Below, piece by piece: positions 26,650-35,795 of a stretch of 47,375 nt of DNA. Where the stretch lies: positions 1-47,375 of the forward strand of contig JACZWL010000024.1 in the NCBI GenBank assembly GCA_022572185.1. The letters run 5' to 3'. Position 1 is the first letter of the stretch, and each line of letters opens with the position of its first letter. The stretch is from Pseudomonadota bacterium. GTDB lineage: Bacteria; Pseudomonadota; Gammaproteobacteria; Steroidobacterales; Woeseiaceae. The notes beneath the pieces are model-generated. The model was not told where the DNA came from. It was given only the letters and a program-made list of their open reading frames with translations, and searched no databases. A program made the translations under genes and the position numbers.

Positions 26650-28924
26650 ATCAGCTATCGTCGGCCAGTGGACCGCAGCGCCGGGCGCAGAAGAAATCGT
26701 GACCGGGAAAGCTCGGTATTGTCCGGACATTCAGTTGCCGGGATTGCTTTGCGGCAAACTTTTGTACAGTCCGCATGCGCGGGCGCGAATCAGAAAGCTC
26801 GATGTCCGCAAGGCAAGAAACATGCCCGGTGTGTTCGCCGTGATCACACACGCCGATATTCCCGGAGAGAACAGTTACCTGTATGCGGAACCGGATCAGC
26901 CGCTTTTGGTTGTCGATGAGGTTCGTTTTCAGGGGGATGCCGTTGCCGCGGTGGCTGCCGTGGATGAGCGGACGGCTGATGCGGCGTTGGCGGCGATTGA
27001 AGTCGAGTATCAGGAGTTGCCGGGGATCTTCGATCCGCTTGAAGCCATGCAACCTGGCGCCGATCAGGTTGTGCAGGGTGAAGACAACGTCATGATGAGC
27101 CAGATGTACAGGGCAGGCGATGTCGAGGCGGCGATCGCGTCCGCAGACGTCGTGATCGAGAACACCTATCGCACCCAGTGGGCTGAACAGGCGTTTCTGG
27201 AGATGGAAGGGGGCGTTGGACTCGTTGATGATGAAGGTGGGATCACGGTCTATTCCTCCTGCCAGGCGCCGCACCGGGACAGGATGCAGATTGCACGGGC
27301 ACTGGCTATGCCGGAGAGCATGGTACGCGTCATCACACCCTACATCGGTGGTGCTTTCGGGGCTAAGGACGAGGCGCACGTGCAAATACACGCAGGGCTC
27401 CTGGCGCATGCCGCCCAGCGTCCCGTTCACCTCATCCGCGAGCGCAGGGAATCCATGCTGACGCACGTGAAGCGTCATCCGATGATCATTGATTACACCA
27501 CTGCCGCAACGAAAGAAGGGAAGCTTTTGGCTGTGAAAGCGAGGGTGATTGCGGATGCGGGTCCGTACACGAATTCTACGCATGAAGTGCTCAATAAGTG
27601 CGGTGAGTTCATCGGCGGGCCGTACAAAGTAGAGAATGTGGAAGTCGAGAAGATCGGGGTGCGCACCAACAATCCGATCACAGGTGCATTCAGGGGATTC
27701 GGTGCGCCGCAGGCCGCATTCGTTTACGAGTCGCAGATGGACGACCTGGCGCGGAAACTCGGCATGGACCCGTTGGCAATACGCCTGCTGAATGGTGTTG
27801 AGACCGGCACAAAAATGTACACGGGCGTGGTGATCCGGGAAGGGACGGCGATGAAGGCGTCCCTGAATAAGGCCGCGGAAATGATCGAATGGGAGAAACG
27901 GGACCAAGTCGAGCGCCGACCGGCCCGCCATCTTAGAAGAGGCTTTGGAATGGCGACGATCCTGAAAGGCTCAGGACTCGGGCGCGGCTTGGCAGATCAT
28001 GCCGGCGTGGTGCTGGAAATGCACCGTGATGGTTCCGTGGTCCTGCAGAGTGGCGCTGCGGATATGGGCCAGGGCATTGTCACCGTCATGGCGCAGCTCG
28101 CCGCCGAGAGGCTTGGCATTGGCATGTCCTCTGTGCGGGTGGTCAGGGCGGACACGGCCAAGTCGCCGGATGCCGGCGCGTCATGTGCCAGCCGACAGGC
28201 GATGGTGTCAGGCAATGCGGTGCTCGAGGCAGCGGACACGATCCGTGACACGCTGCTGACGATGGCGGCCGGCAAAACGAAAATCGCAAGGGACCGGCTC
28301 GATTTGAAAGCGGGCAGATTGACCGTGGATGGCGAACCGCACGAGTTAACAGTCAAGGATCTCGCTTTGCGTGCCGGCATCTGGGGCTACCCGCTGCATG
28401 CGGAAAGCCTGGTCCACTTCGAATATCCAACCGATGTCCCTGATGTTACCTACCGTTTCAGCCAGGAAGTTTTTCAGTTCTGCACCCAGATCGCGCAGGT
28501 GCTGGTGGATTGCGAGACCGGCCAGGTCACCGTGGAAAGGCTGATCGCCGTTCACGACGCGGGGAAAATGATCAACCCGGGCGGTGTTTACGGGCAGATC
28601 GAGGGAGGTATCGCGCAGGGCATCGGCTATGCACTCACCGAGGAACTCATCGTAAAAGAGGGCCACACACAGAACCCCTCACTCGAGAATTACGTGATAC
28701 CGATGGCGTTCGACATACCGGAACTGGAAATGGAAGTGCTGGAAATACCTGAGCCCCTGGGTGCGCCACTGGGTGCAAAAGGAATCGCCGAGTCACCCAT
28801 CATTCCCACAGCCCCAGCCATCCGCAACGCCATATACGATGCGATTGACAAACCACTCTACGAGCTTCCAATGACCGCGGAGCGCGTGCTGCCTGTTCCT
28901 GATGCGGGTTCAATCAGGCACTGA
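26642..28924 (+). CDS. molybdenum hydroxylase large subunit (xanthine-dehydrogenase family)
   Basis: A 760-residue Mo-cofactor subunit. GGAFGAKDEAHVQIHAGLLA, TGAFRGFGAPQAAF and SGAADMGQGIVTVMAQ are the cofactor-binding loops. GAPLGAKGIAESPIIPTAP carries the active-site Glu near the C-terminus. The active-site loop of CO dehydrogenase (AYRCSFR) is absent; the loop here reads GASCASRQAMV, as in XDH/PucD-type hydroxylases. A hydroxylation of an N-heterocycle, purine or aldehyde is therefore likelier than CO oxidation; the substrate is unknown. AAAGGAGG precedes the ATG, which overlaps the small-subunit stop. No Mo-cofactor insertion chaperone (CoxF/XdhC) is nearby. Confidence 0.9.
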   Translation: MTESAIVGQWTAAPGAEEIVTGKARYCPDIQLPGLLCGKLLYSPHARARIRKLDVRKARNMPGVFAVITHADIPGENSYLYAEPDQPLLVVDEVRFQGDAVAAVAAVDERTADAALAAIEVEYQELPGIFDPLEAMQPGADQVVQGEDNVMMSQMYRAGDVEAAIASADVVIENTYRTQWAEQAFLEMEGGVGLVDDEGGITVYSSCQAPHRDRMQIARALAMPESMVRVITPYIGGAFGAKDEAHVQIHAGLLAHAAQRPVHLIRERRESMLTHVKRHPMIIDYTTAATKEGKLLAVKARVIADAGPYTNSTHEVLNKCGEFIGGPYKVENVEVEKIGVRTNNPITGAFRGFGAPQAAFVYESQMDDLARKLGMDPLAIRLLNGVETGTKMYTGVVIREGTAMKASLNKAAEMIEWEKRDQVERRPARHLRRGFGMATILKGSGLGRGLADHAGVVLEMHRDGSVVLQSGAADMGQGIVTVMAQLAAERLGIGMSSVRVVRADTAKSPDAGASCASRQAMVSGNAVLEAADTIRDTLLTMAAGKTKIARDRLDLKAGRLTVDGEPHELTVKDLALRAGIWGYPLHAESLVHFEYPTDVPDVTYRFSQEVFQFCTQIAQVLVDCETGQVTVERLIAVHDAGKMINPGGVYGQIEGGIAQGIGYALTEELIVKEGHTQNPSLENYVIPMAFDIPELEMEVLEIPEPLGAPLGAKGIAESPIIPTAPAIRNAIYDAIDKPLYELPMTAERVLPVPDAGSIRH

Positions 28925-30341
28925 CCGTGGGTCTCCGCTCCGACCACGGCCGTGCCTGTTCAAGTTGTCCCGCCAGGCGTATGAGCGTCGCTTCGTCACC
29001 GTAACGCCCCAGCAATTGTACGCCGATTGGCAGGTCGTCTTTGTTCCAGTAAAGCGGCAACGAAATGCCCGGCTGGCCACTGGCGTTCGCTATCAAGGTG
29101 AACCCCGTGTATTCGCCGAGCCGTTCAATGTGTTGCTCGCGTGTCTCGGGCGTGTAATCGAAATAACCAAGCGGCACGGGCGGCTGCGCAAGAGTCGGCG
29201 TGAGCCAGATGTCGTAGGTGCTAAAGAAAGCAGCAGCATCACGGCTTGCTCTTTGCACATCCTGGACCGCCATCAGGTAATCGCCAGATATCAGCCTTTC
29301 ACCGCGCAGATACGTGCGCCAAGTCGCAGGTTCGAACAGGTCTTCCTCAATCGCGCGGCCACTACGTCTCGCCCAGTCCTTGATAGCCCAGCACAGAAAA
29401 CCCGCCCACACGCTTCCAAACGACTTGAACAGGCGCTTGCCGTCCAGAGACGGCGATGCTTCAACGACGTCGTGTCCCAGGTCTTCGCATAGTTTCGCCA
29501 CCGATTCGGCAGCGTTGACACAGTCCGGGTGGGCCGGCACGCCGGTCAGCGGCATAGTCCCGAAGCCGATTCGCAGCCGATCCGGCGCCATTGCAGCCTC
29601 TTCGGCAAACGGATGCTCAGGCGGCGCAGGGAAATACGGATCCCCTGGTGCCGGACCGGCCGTGGCATCCAGAATCGCGGCGCTATCCCGCACGGAACGC
29701 GTCACGACATGATCACAAAGCAATCCGTTGGCCACATCGCCTATCTCAGGTCCAAGGGGATTTCGTCCCCGGGTGGGCTTGAGGCCGACCAGACCGCAAC
29801 AGGATGAGGGTACGCGTATCGAGCCGCCACCATCGTTGGCGTGTGCCGCAGCCACCATGCCGGCGGCAACGGCAGCCGTCGAGCCACCACTGGAACCGCC
29901 GGTAGTCCGGCTCGTATCCCAGGGATTCCGGCAAGCACCAAACTGCCGCGGCTCTGTCGTCGGCAGCAGCGCGAATTCCGGAGTGTTGGTCTTGCCCAGG
30001 ATGATCAGGCCAGCTTTCCGGTAGCGCCGCACCAGCTCGCTGTCTTTAGGGGAAATGTAATGGCCCGCCAGAAACGCAGACCCCTCGGACAAGGGCGTGC
30101 CCGCGTATTCCGCCAAGACGTCCTTCAGGAGAAATGGCACGCCCGCGAACGGCGCGTCGATCGATGCAACTTCGGCAGCGTCCCTCGCGCGCTCGAACAA
30201 AGGCGTGATGATGGCATTCAGTTCTGGATTCAGTCGCTCGATCCTGCCGATCGCAGCTTCCACCATCTCCGCGGGCGTCACTTCCTTGCGCCGAACAAGC
30301 TCAGCCTGCGCAGTGGCATCCAGAAAGGCCAGTTCGTCCAT
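28914..30341 (-). CDS. amidase-signature family hydrolase
   Basis: A 475-residue amidase. The catalytic Lys lies in PFLLKDVL, and the Ser-rich signature [15 protein letters not shown] with [19 protein letters not shown] supplies the cis-Ser and nucleophile Ser of the Ser-cisSer-Lys triad. It resembles the 6-aminohexanoate-cyclic-dimer hydrolase/GatA-like group; the substrate is not predictable. I chose the ATG at 30341 (MDELAFLD) with GGAG about 11 bases upstream over a 5' extension of 35 residues that looks non-coding. The gene converges on the molybdenum hydroxylase large-subunit gene and overlaps its 3' end by 11 bases. The two could act in sequence on an N-heterocycle, but that is a guess. 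Confidence 0.85.
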   Translation of the reverse strand: MDELAFLDATAQAELVRRKEVTPAEMVEAAIGRIERLNPELNAIITPLFERARDAAEVASIDAPFAGVPFLLKDVLAEYAGTPLSEGSAFLAGHYISPKDSELVRRYRKAGLIILGKTNTPEFALLPTTEPRQFGACRNPWDTSRTTGGSSGGSTAAVAAGMVAAAHANDGGGSIRVPSSCCGLVGLKPTRGRNPLGPEIGDVANGLLCDHVVTRSVRDSAAILDATAGPAPGDPYFPAPPEHPFAEEAAMAPDRLRIGFGTMPLTGVPAHPDCVNAAESVAKLCEDLGHDVVEASPSLDGKRLFKSFGSVWAGFLCWAIKDWARRSGRAIEEDLFEPATWRTYLRGERLISGDYLMAVQDVQRASRDAAAFFSTYDIWLTPTLAQPPVPLGYFDYTPETREQHIERLGEYTGFTLIANASGQPGISLPLYWNKDDLPIGVQLLGRYGDEATLIRLAGQLEQARPWSERRPTVSA

Positions 30342-30548
30342 GGTCACATTGATCTCCAAATACGTTCGGCTGTCATTGACGACCGATAATGCCGTATCTC
30401 GAGTGTATCGTGAATGGCGTTTGTTACTCAGGCAGCGTTCGTGCATTTACTCAAGGAGGCAGTGAACGATTCAACCGTGCTTGACCGACACGATATGTCG
30501 TAGCTAAATGGCTCGGTTGGACGACTGAAATGGACACCCGGAGAACTG

Positions 30549-31715
30549 ATGGATTTCTCGCTGACAACGGACCAGCAGGCAGTAAGCGATGCGGTACAGA
30601 AGATCTGTGCCGGATTCGATGACGATTACTGGCTCGAACGCGACAAGAGCGGCGAGTTTCCCGAAGATTTCTACCGGGCGATCGCAGACGGTGGATGGCT
30701 GGGAATTGCGATGCCCGAGGAGTACGGCGGCGCAGGCTTGGGAGTAACCGAGGCAGCATTGATGATGCACGCAGTGGCCGGCTCTTCCGGCGCAATGAGT
30801 GCGGCATCGGCGATTCACCTGAATATTTTCGGCCCGCATCCGATCGTCGTCTTCGGTAGCGACGAGCAAAGGAAGCGCTGGCTCCCGGACCTGATCGAGG
30901 GTCGATGCAAATCCTGTTTCGGCGTCACCGAAGCGGACGCCGGACTGAATACTACTTCGATCAAGACGCGCGCCGATCGAACCGGCGACGGCTACGTCAT
31001 CAACGGCAAGAAAATCTGGACATCCTGCGCTCAGGTCGCCGACAAGATCCTGCTGCTTACCCGCACGACACCCAAGGAAGAGTGTGCGCGCCCAACAGAA
31101 GGCATGACGTTGTTCTACACGGATTTAAACCGCGATTATTGCGATGTCCGCTTGATTCCTAAAATGGGACGTGCGGCGGTCGACTCGAACGAAGTCTTTA
31201 TTGATGCACTGCCGGTGCCACTGGAAGACCGGATCGGTGACGAGGGCGAGGGCTTTCGGCACCTGCTGCACAGCCTCAATCCGGAGCGCATATTAATAGC
31301 TGTCGAGGCGATTGGCATTGGTCAGAATGCTTTAGGTCGCGCCACACAATACGCAAAGGACCGGGAGGTGTTCGATCGCCCCATCGGCCAGAACCAGTCG
31401 ATTCAGCATCCACTGGCACAAAGCTGGATGGAGCTGGAAGCGGCCTTTCTCATGGCAATGCGTGCCGCCTCCCTTTACGACGACGGCAAGCCCTGTGGCA
31501 TCGAAGCCAATGCCGCAAAATACCTCGGCGCCGAGGCCGGATTCCAGTCCTGCACCCGTGCCGTGATGACACATGGCGGCATGGGTTATGCGAAGGAGTA
31601 CCACGTCGAGCGACTACTTCGCGAAGTGCTGATTACGCGCCTGGCACCTGTCAGTCCGCAACTTATTCTTTGCAATATCGCAGAAAAAGCGCTCGGTTTG
31701 CCGAAATCTTATTGA
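30549..31715 (+). CDS. acyl-CoA dehydrogenase lacking the usual catalytic Glu motif
   Basis: A 388-residue acyl-CoA dehydrogenase. MPEEYGGAGLG, FGVTEADAGLNTTSIKTRA (FAD-binding), YVINGKKIWTS, DREVFDRPIGQNQSIQHPLA and THGGMGYAKEYHVERLLRE are family blocks. The C-terminal position that usually reads Y-E-G-T-x-E-I-Q is ITRLAPVSPQLI, without the catalytic Glu. This APVSPQ form recurs in a subset of the family whose base must lie elsewhere. GGAG precedes the ATG. It begins a catabolic region with a CoA-transferase, crotonases, an SDR and an acyl-CoA ligase (30.5-39.0 kb). The substrate is unknown. Confidence 0.85.
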   Translation: MDFSLTTDQQAVSDAVQKICAGFDDDYWLERDKSGEFPEDFYRAIADGGWLGIAMPEEYGGAGLGVTEAALMMHAVAGSSGAMSAASAIHLNIFGPHPIVVFGSDEQRKRWLPDLIEGRCKSCFGVTEADAGLNTTSIKTRADRTGDGYVINGKKIWTSCAQVADKILLLTRTTPKEECARPTEGMTLFYTDLNRDYCDVRLIPKMGRAAVDSNEVFIDALPVPLEDRIGDEGEGFRHLLHSLNPERILIAVEAIGIGQNALGRATQYAKDREVFDRPIGQNQSIQHPLAQSWMELEAAFLMAMRAASLYDDGKPCGIEANAAKYLGAEAGFQSCTRAVMTHGGMGYAKEYHVERLLREVLITRLAPVSPQLILCNIAEKALGLPKSY

Positions 31716-31732
31716 GCTCGCTCCCTGTATTA

Positions 31733-32998
31733 CTAAGCCACCAGGGAATGCCAGTCGGCACGCAGTTGATCACGAAACTCCGGCGCAGCAATTTCGATAA
31801 GTGCCTCAGCCCGGGCTGATATGGGCAGATGCCGGATACGGCGTGCGCCGTATTCGGTAACAACGTAGTCGACGTCGGTACGCAACGCGGTCGCTGCGGT
31901 GTTTCGGCCCAGCGCCGTGACGAGCCGCGATTTTTCGCCGCCAGCGGCGGTTGCGCTGAGTGCAACGATGGAGCGCCCGCCGCACGACAGGGCGGCGGCG
32001 CGCATCATATCGACCGCACCGCCGGTGCCGCTCATTTGCCGGCCAGCCAGCATATCGGCGTTTACCTGGCCAAAGAGATCGACTTCAAGGGCGGAATTAA
32101 TCGAAACAAAATTGTCGATCTGACGGATCACACCGACATCGTGAGTGTGGCTCACCGGGCGAAACCTGAGTTCCGGCGCGCTCCCTGCCCAATCGATCAA
32201 TGCCTGACTGCCAAGCGTGGTGCCGGCCACGATTTTGCCGGTGTCAATGTTTTTTTGACGGCCGGTGATGTTGCCGGCCCTGGCCAGAACCATCACAGCG
32301 TCGGAAATCAGGCCTGAGTGAAACCCGAGATCATTCTTGTCCGAGAGTGCGCCCAGGGTTGCGCTTGGGATGCCGCCGAGTCCGATCTGGATACAATCGC
32401 CATCGTTTATAAGTTCGGCGATATGATGCCCGATCTCGCCGGCGGTCTCATTGACTTTGGCGTCCGGAAAGACAGGAACCGGGCGGTTACAGGCAACGGC
32501 GAAATCGAGCCTGGCCGGCGGCAACGTCGGTGAATCAACCGGGACCGGCTGCTGTTCGTTGATTTCGGCAATGACCAGTCCTGCTTTGTCGAGCACGGCG
32601 GGCAGGAAGTCGGCGCTGATCCCGAGCGATACAGAGTCGCCTTTTGCCGGAGGTAACTGCGCCAGGACAGCATCTATCTTCAGATCGTTTTCCAGGAAGT
32701 CGAAGATTGCACTGTATTGCATAGGAACAAATTCCGTCCGGCCGGCGGAGATGGACTCTTTATTTTGAGGCGTAGCAAAAAACGCTGTGGATCTCGCTTC
32801 GGGATGCAATTTGGAGAAATCGAAACCATTGATGCCGGGGATGGAGACCGATACAAAATGTATGCCTGCACAGCGGTCAGGCTGACGCTGCAAAGCGGCG
32901 AGAATTTCACTCGGTTCCGCGGTGGCGCCGGCCACAAATACGGTCATTCCCGCCTCTATAAATCCGGCGACCTCATCCGATTCAATCCATCGTTTCAT
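31733..32998 (-). CDS. acetyl-CoA hydrolase/transferase family CoA-transferase
   Basis: A 421-residue CoA-transferase of the acetyl-CoA hydrolase/4-hydroxybutyrate CoA-transferase type. IQIGLGGIPSATLGAL, GFHSGLISDAVM and FVSINSALEVDLFGQVNAD (the catalytic Glu lies in the SALEVDL segment) are conserved, and GGAVDMMRAA and VVTEYGARRIRHL close the protein. It would move CoA between a pathway acid and acetate or succinate. I chose the ATG at 32998 with AGGAA upstream; a longer frame to 33043 adds residues with no similarity. It is on the opposite strand to its neighbours, with its stop 17 bases from the acyl-CoA dehydrogenase stop. Confidence 0.85.
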   Translation of the reverse strand: MKRWIESDEVAGFIEAGMTVFVAGATAEPSEILAALQRQPDRCAGIHFVSVSIPGINGFDFSKLHPEARSTAFFATPQNKESISAGRTEFVPMQYSAIFDFLENDLKIDAVLAQLPPAKGDSVSLGISADFLPAVLDKAGLVIAEINEQQPVPVDSPTLPPARLDFAVACNRPVPVFPDAKVNETAGEIGHHIAELINDGDCIQIGLGGIPSATLGALSDKNDLGFHSGLISDAVMVLARAGNITGRQKNIDTGKIVAGTTLGSQALIDWAGSAPELRFRPVSHTHDVGVIRQIDNFVSINSALEVDLFGQVNADMLAGRQMSGTGGAVDMMRAAALSCGGRSIVALSATAAGGEKSRLVTALGRNTAATALRTDVDYVVTEYGARRIRHLPISARAEALIEIAAPEFRDQLRADWHSLVA

Positions 32999-33191
32999 CG
33001 TCGTTCCTATTTCTGCGGCTCCATCGCCGCGGTGGTCCTCCACTATCTGCAGCTGGTATTGAGTTAGTCAAATCGAGCACGCATACTGCTTGCCTTGCTC
33101 GCCAAGGGCAAATGCTTCGTCGCAGCCTTGCCTCGATGCGCATCAGCGGCACACAACGATACGAGATCAATCAGAAGAGGAGAATACCGGG

Positions 33192-34199
33192 ATGGATGTT
33201 GGATTGTCACTTGGGATAAGTTCGCGCGAGCCGATCCTTCATAACGTCGAGGTCGTGCAGCATGCCGAGAAACTGGGGTTCGATAGCGCGTGGATTGCCG
33301 ACTGCCAATTGTCAATGAAAGATTGCTTTACTGCCCTCGCCTTGTGCGCCGTCAATACTTCGAAAATATTTCTTTCGACCGGCGTAACCAATCCGCTGAC
33401 GAGGCACCCGAGTGTTCTTGCGAACACGTTTACCGCGCTCAATGAAGTCAGCAATGGTCGTGCGCTGGTTGGCTTAGGTGTTGGCTGGACCGGTGTATTC
33501 CCGATCGGTCTGAAACCCGCCACGATCAAGCAAATGGAAGAATCAATCATTACGATTCGCAAGCTCTGCTCGGGCGAAGAGGTACCCGGCGGTGAGCGCG
33601 GTCCCTACGAGATGGTGACTGGCAAGGGTCCGATTCCGATATACATCGCGGCCAATCAGCAGCGCATGCTGCGACTGTCCGGGCGGGTTGCCGACGGCGT
33701 GATCCTGATGGGCGGTGCAAACGAGGAATTCCTAAGCTGGCAAATCGATCTCGTCAAGGAGGGGGCCGAACAAGCCGGGCGCTCGATGGACGATATCAAA
33801 CTGCATCTCTGGTCCAATATCTCGTTTTCCGAGGATCATGAGCAGGCGCGCGACGATGTCAGCCACTGGGTCACGTCACAGGCGGAGACGTTCGCGAAAT
33901 GGCGCGAACTCCCCGACTTCCTGCAACGTTTCAAAGCGGACTTTGAAGCGGCTTCGAAAGCTTACGATCGCCTCGAGCACATGTCTCAACATGCCGAACA
34001 CAAGGGCGTCGTGTCGGGGGAACTCATCGACTATCTGGCGCTGGTGGGTTCTGCCGAGGAATGCCTGGAAAGGATACGCAAGCTCGCCAGGCTTGGTCTC
34101 GACGGCGTGACATTGGCGTTCCGTGCAGGCGGCAGAAAGGAACGCATGGACGAGATTCATGAGGGGATCATCAAGCCCCTCAAGGAATTGGCAGCCTGA
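33192..34199 (+). CDS. luciferase-like (LLM) flavin-dependent oxidoreductase
   Basis: A 335-residue TIM-barrel flavoprotein of the LLM family. GLSLGISSREPILHNVEVVQHAEKLGFDSAWIAD, TGVTNPLTRHPSVLANTFTALNEVS, GRALVGLGVGW and PIYIAANQQRMLRLSGRVADGVIL are typical of the methylene-tetrahydromethanopterin-reductase-like/F420 branch. Members use FMN or F420 and act as monooxygenases or reductases. AGAGGAG at about 33175-33181 fixes the ATG at 33192. It leads a plus-strand run of six closely spaced genes (LLM, hydrolase, crotonase, SDR, ligase, crotonase). Cofactor and substrate are unknown. Confidence 0.85.
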   Translation: MDVGLSLGISSREPILHNVEVVQHAEKLGFDSAWIADCQLSMKDCFTALALCAVNTSKIFLSTGVTNPLTRHPSVLANTFTALNEVSNGRALVGLGVGWTGVFPIGLKPATIKQMEESIITIRKLCSGEEVPGGERGPYEMVTGKGPIPIYIAANQQRMLRLSGRVADGVILMGGANEEFLSWQIDLVKEGAEQAGRSMDDIKLHLWSNISFSEDHEQARDDVSHWVTSQAETFAKWRELPDFLQRFKADFEAASKAYDRLEHMSQHAEHKGVVSGELIDYLALVGSAEECLERIRKLARLGLDGVTLAFRAGGRKERMDEIHEGIIKPLKELAA

Positions 34200-34220
34200 C
34201 AACCGCATCAAGACTCGAAC

Positions 34221-34982
34221 ATGAGCGAGCGCCCAACTGCAGTCCTTATCCATGGCCTTTCCGAGACTCGCGCAGTGTGGTGGCGACAGGTATCTTTCCT
34301 GCAGCCCTCGATGCGCGTCATTACTTATGACATCAGGGGCTTTGGCTCCAGCCCGACCGGCGCCGCAAACGGCACAGTGCGGCAGATGGCGGACGATCTT
34401 GCGCAGTTACTGAGCGCGTTCGAAACAGGTCCGGCGTGGCTGGTCGGTTTCTCCATGGGCGGTGTCATTTCACAACGCTTCGCGCTGGATTTTCCCGAAC
34501 TGACCAAAGGCCTGGTGTTGATCGCCAGTTCCTGTGCCGTCGGCCGCGGTGGCAGGGACTTCTTCAAACATCGCATCGAGCAGGTTAAGAATGGCGGGCT
34601 CGAGAGCCTTGCTGAGGCCAATGACATCGACGCGCACGGATGTTTCCATACGGGAAACGAAGACCTCATCAATGAATACAAAGAACTGCGCGTGGGTGCT
34701 GTCCGGGACCCGGCGGGCTACCTGAACGCTTGCCATGCAATGTTAGCGATCGGCGAGAACCCACTGACGCCGGAGTTGACTGCTGTCCGCTGTCCGACGT
34801 CAGTGATCGCTGGCGAGTATGATCCTTACTGTCCGCCCAGAGCATCGGAAATGATTTCAAGCGCCATACCAGGCGCCGAACTCACGGTGATCAAAGACGC
34901 AGGCCATTGCATGCAGTTCGAGGCGAGCGATAGTTTGAACAAGCACATCGCGGATTTTATTGGCCGCCATGATTCGACGTAA
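34221..34982 (+). CDS. alpha/beta-hydrolase
   Basis: A 253-residue alpha/beta-hydrolase. The oxyanion-hole HG lies in VLIHGLSETRAVWW. The nucleophile elbow is VGFSMGG (Ser near residue 76), the acid is Asp in AGEYDPYCPP, and the catalytic His is in IKDAGHCMQFE. Size and motifs fit carboxylesterases, ring-opening hydrolases (MhpC-like) and 3-oxoadipate enol-lactonases (PcaD-like). It follows the LLM gene by 21 bases and precedes the crotonase by 18, so it is in the same operon. Lactone or ring-product hydrolysis after oxygenation is plausible but unproven. Confidence 0.85.
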   Translation: MSERPTAVLIHGLSETRAVWWRQVSFLQPSMRVITYDIRGFGSSPTGAANGTVRQMADDLAQLLSAFETGPAWLVGFSMGGVISQRFALDFPELTKGLVLIASSCAVGRGGRDFFKHRIEQVKNGGLESLAEANDIDAHGCFHTGNEDLINEYKELRVGAVRDPAGYLNACHAMLAIGENPLTPELTAVRCPTSVIAGEYDPYCPPRASEMISSAIPGAELTVIKDAGHCMQFEASDSLNKHIADFIGRHDST

Positions 34983-35000
34983 CGTGAACAGGCAAGCAAC

Positions 35001-35795
35001 ATGAGCGAAGACAAGAACCGTTCGGAAGGCGAACCGCTGAAATGGGAGAGGCGTAAAGAGATTGCGATCCTGACCTTGAACCGACCGCATGCCATGAATT
35101 CTTTCGATCTCGAACTCATGGCAGAGCACCGGCGCCGCCTGGAGGAGTTCGCAGCAGATGACGAACTCCGTGTTCTTGTGTACACGGGCGAAGGGCGTGC
35201 GTTCTCCACCGGCATCGACATCAAGAAAGCGCCGGATTTTCTCCATTGGGGCGCCGAAGACAGGCATCGCACCTGGGTGACTCCATGCTCGATGGAAATC
35301 AGCAAACCCACGATTGCCGCCGTAAACGGTTATGCGTTCGGCGGCGGCTGCGAACTCGCATTGGGCTGCGATATTCGAATTGCCTCCGAGAAAGCCGTGT
35401 TCGGTCTTCCCGAGGTGTTGTTAGGCGCCCTGCCCGGTGGCGGCGGCACGCAGACCCTTCCCAGGCTGATCGGTCTCGGCGATGCTCTGCTCCTGATGCT
35501 GACCGGAGAATCGATCGATGCAGCAGAAGCGTTGCGTCTGCGCCTGGTGCAGAAAGTGGTGCCCGACGACCAGTTGCTGGATGAAGCATTGAACATTGCC
35601 GAAGCGATCTGCCGTGGCGGGAAAAATGCCGTTCCCATGATCAAGGAAGTCGCCACGAAAGGGCTTGCGTTGCCGATAGCGGAAGCGCTGTGGCTCGAGC
35701 AGGTCTACTTTCAGCGCAACCGCGAAGAGGCGATTGACGAGATAGAGGAGCGGTTGCGCGCTTTTCAGGAACGTAGCAAGAAGGGCAAGAAATAA
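35001..35795 (+). CDS. enoyl-CoA hydratase
   Basis: A 264-residue crotonase with both catalytic glutamates (GYAFGGGCELALGCD and FGLPEVLLGALPGGGGTQ), so ordinary hydration of a 2-enoyl-CoA is expected. LNRPHAMNSFD and STGIDIKKAP form the CoA-binding and oxyanion region. The stop overlaps the next start by one base (TAATG), so it is coupled to the SDR gene. Hydration here followed by oxidation by that SDR would make a beta-oxidation-like pair. Confidence 0.87.
   Translation: MSEDKNRSEGEPLKWERRKEIAILTLNRPHAMNSFDLELMAEHRRRLEEFAADDELRVLVYTGEGRAFSTGIDIKKAPDFLHWGAEDRHRTWVTPCSMEISKPTIAAVNGYAFGGGCELALGCDIRIASEKAVFGLPEVLLGALPGGGGTQTLPRLIGLGDALLLMLTGESIDAAEALRLRLVQKVVPDDQLLDEALNIAEAICRGGKNAVPMIKEVATKGLALPIAEALWLEQVYFQRNREEAIDEIEERLRAFQERSKKGKK

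Noticed and set aside
26651-27931. A 426-codon open frame antisense to the molybdenum hydroxylase large subunit
   Set aside because: It lies wholly opposite a well-supported gene, has no similarity I recognise, and has the Arg/His-rich composition of a mirror frame.
26642-28924. Aerobic CO dehydrogenase (coxMSL)
   Set aside because: The CO dehydrogenase active-site loop AYRCSFR is absent from the large subunit.
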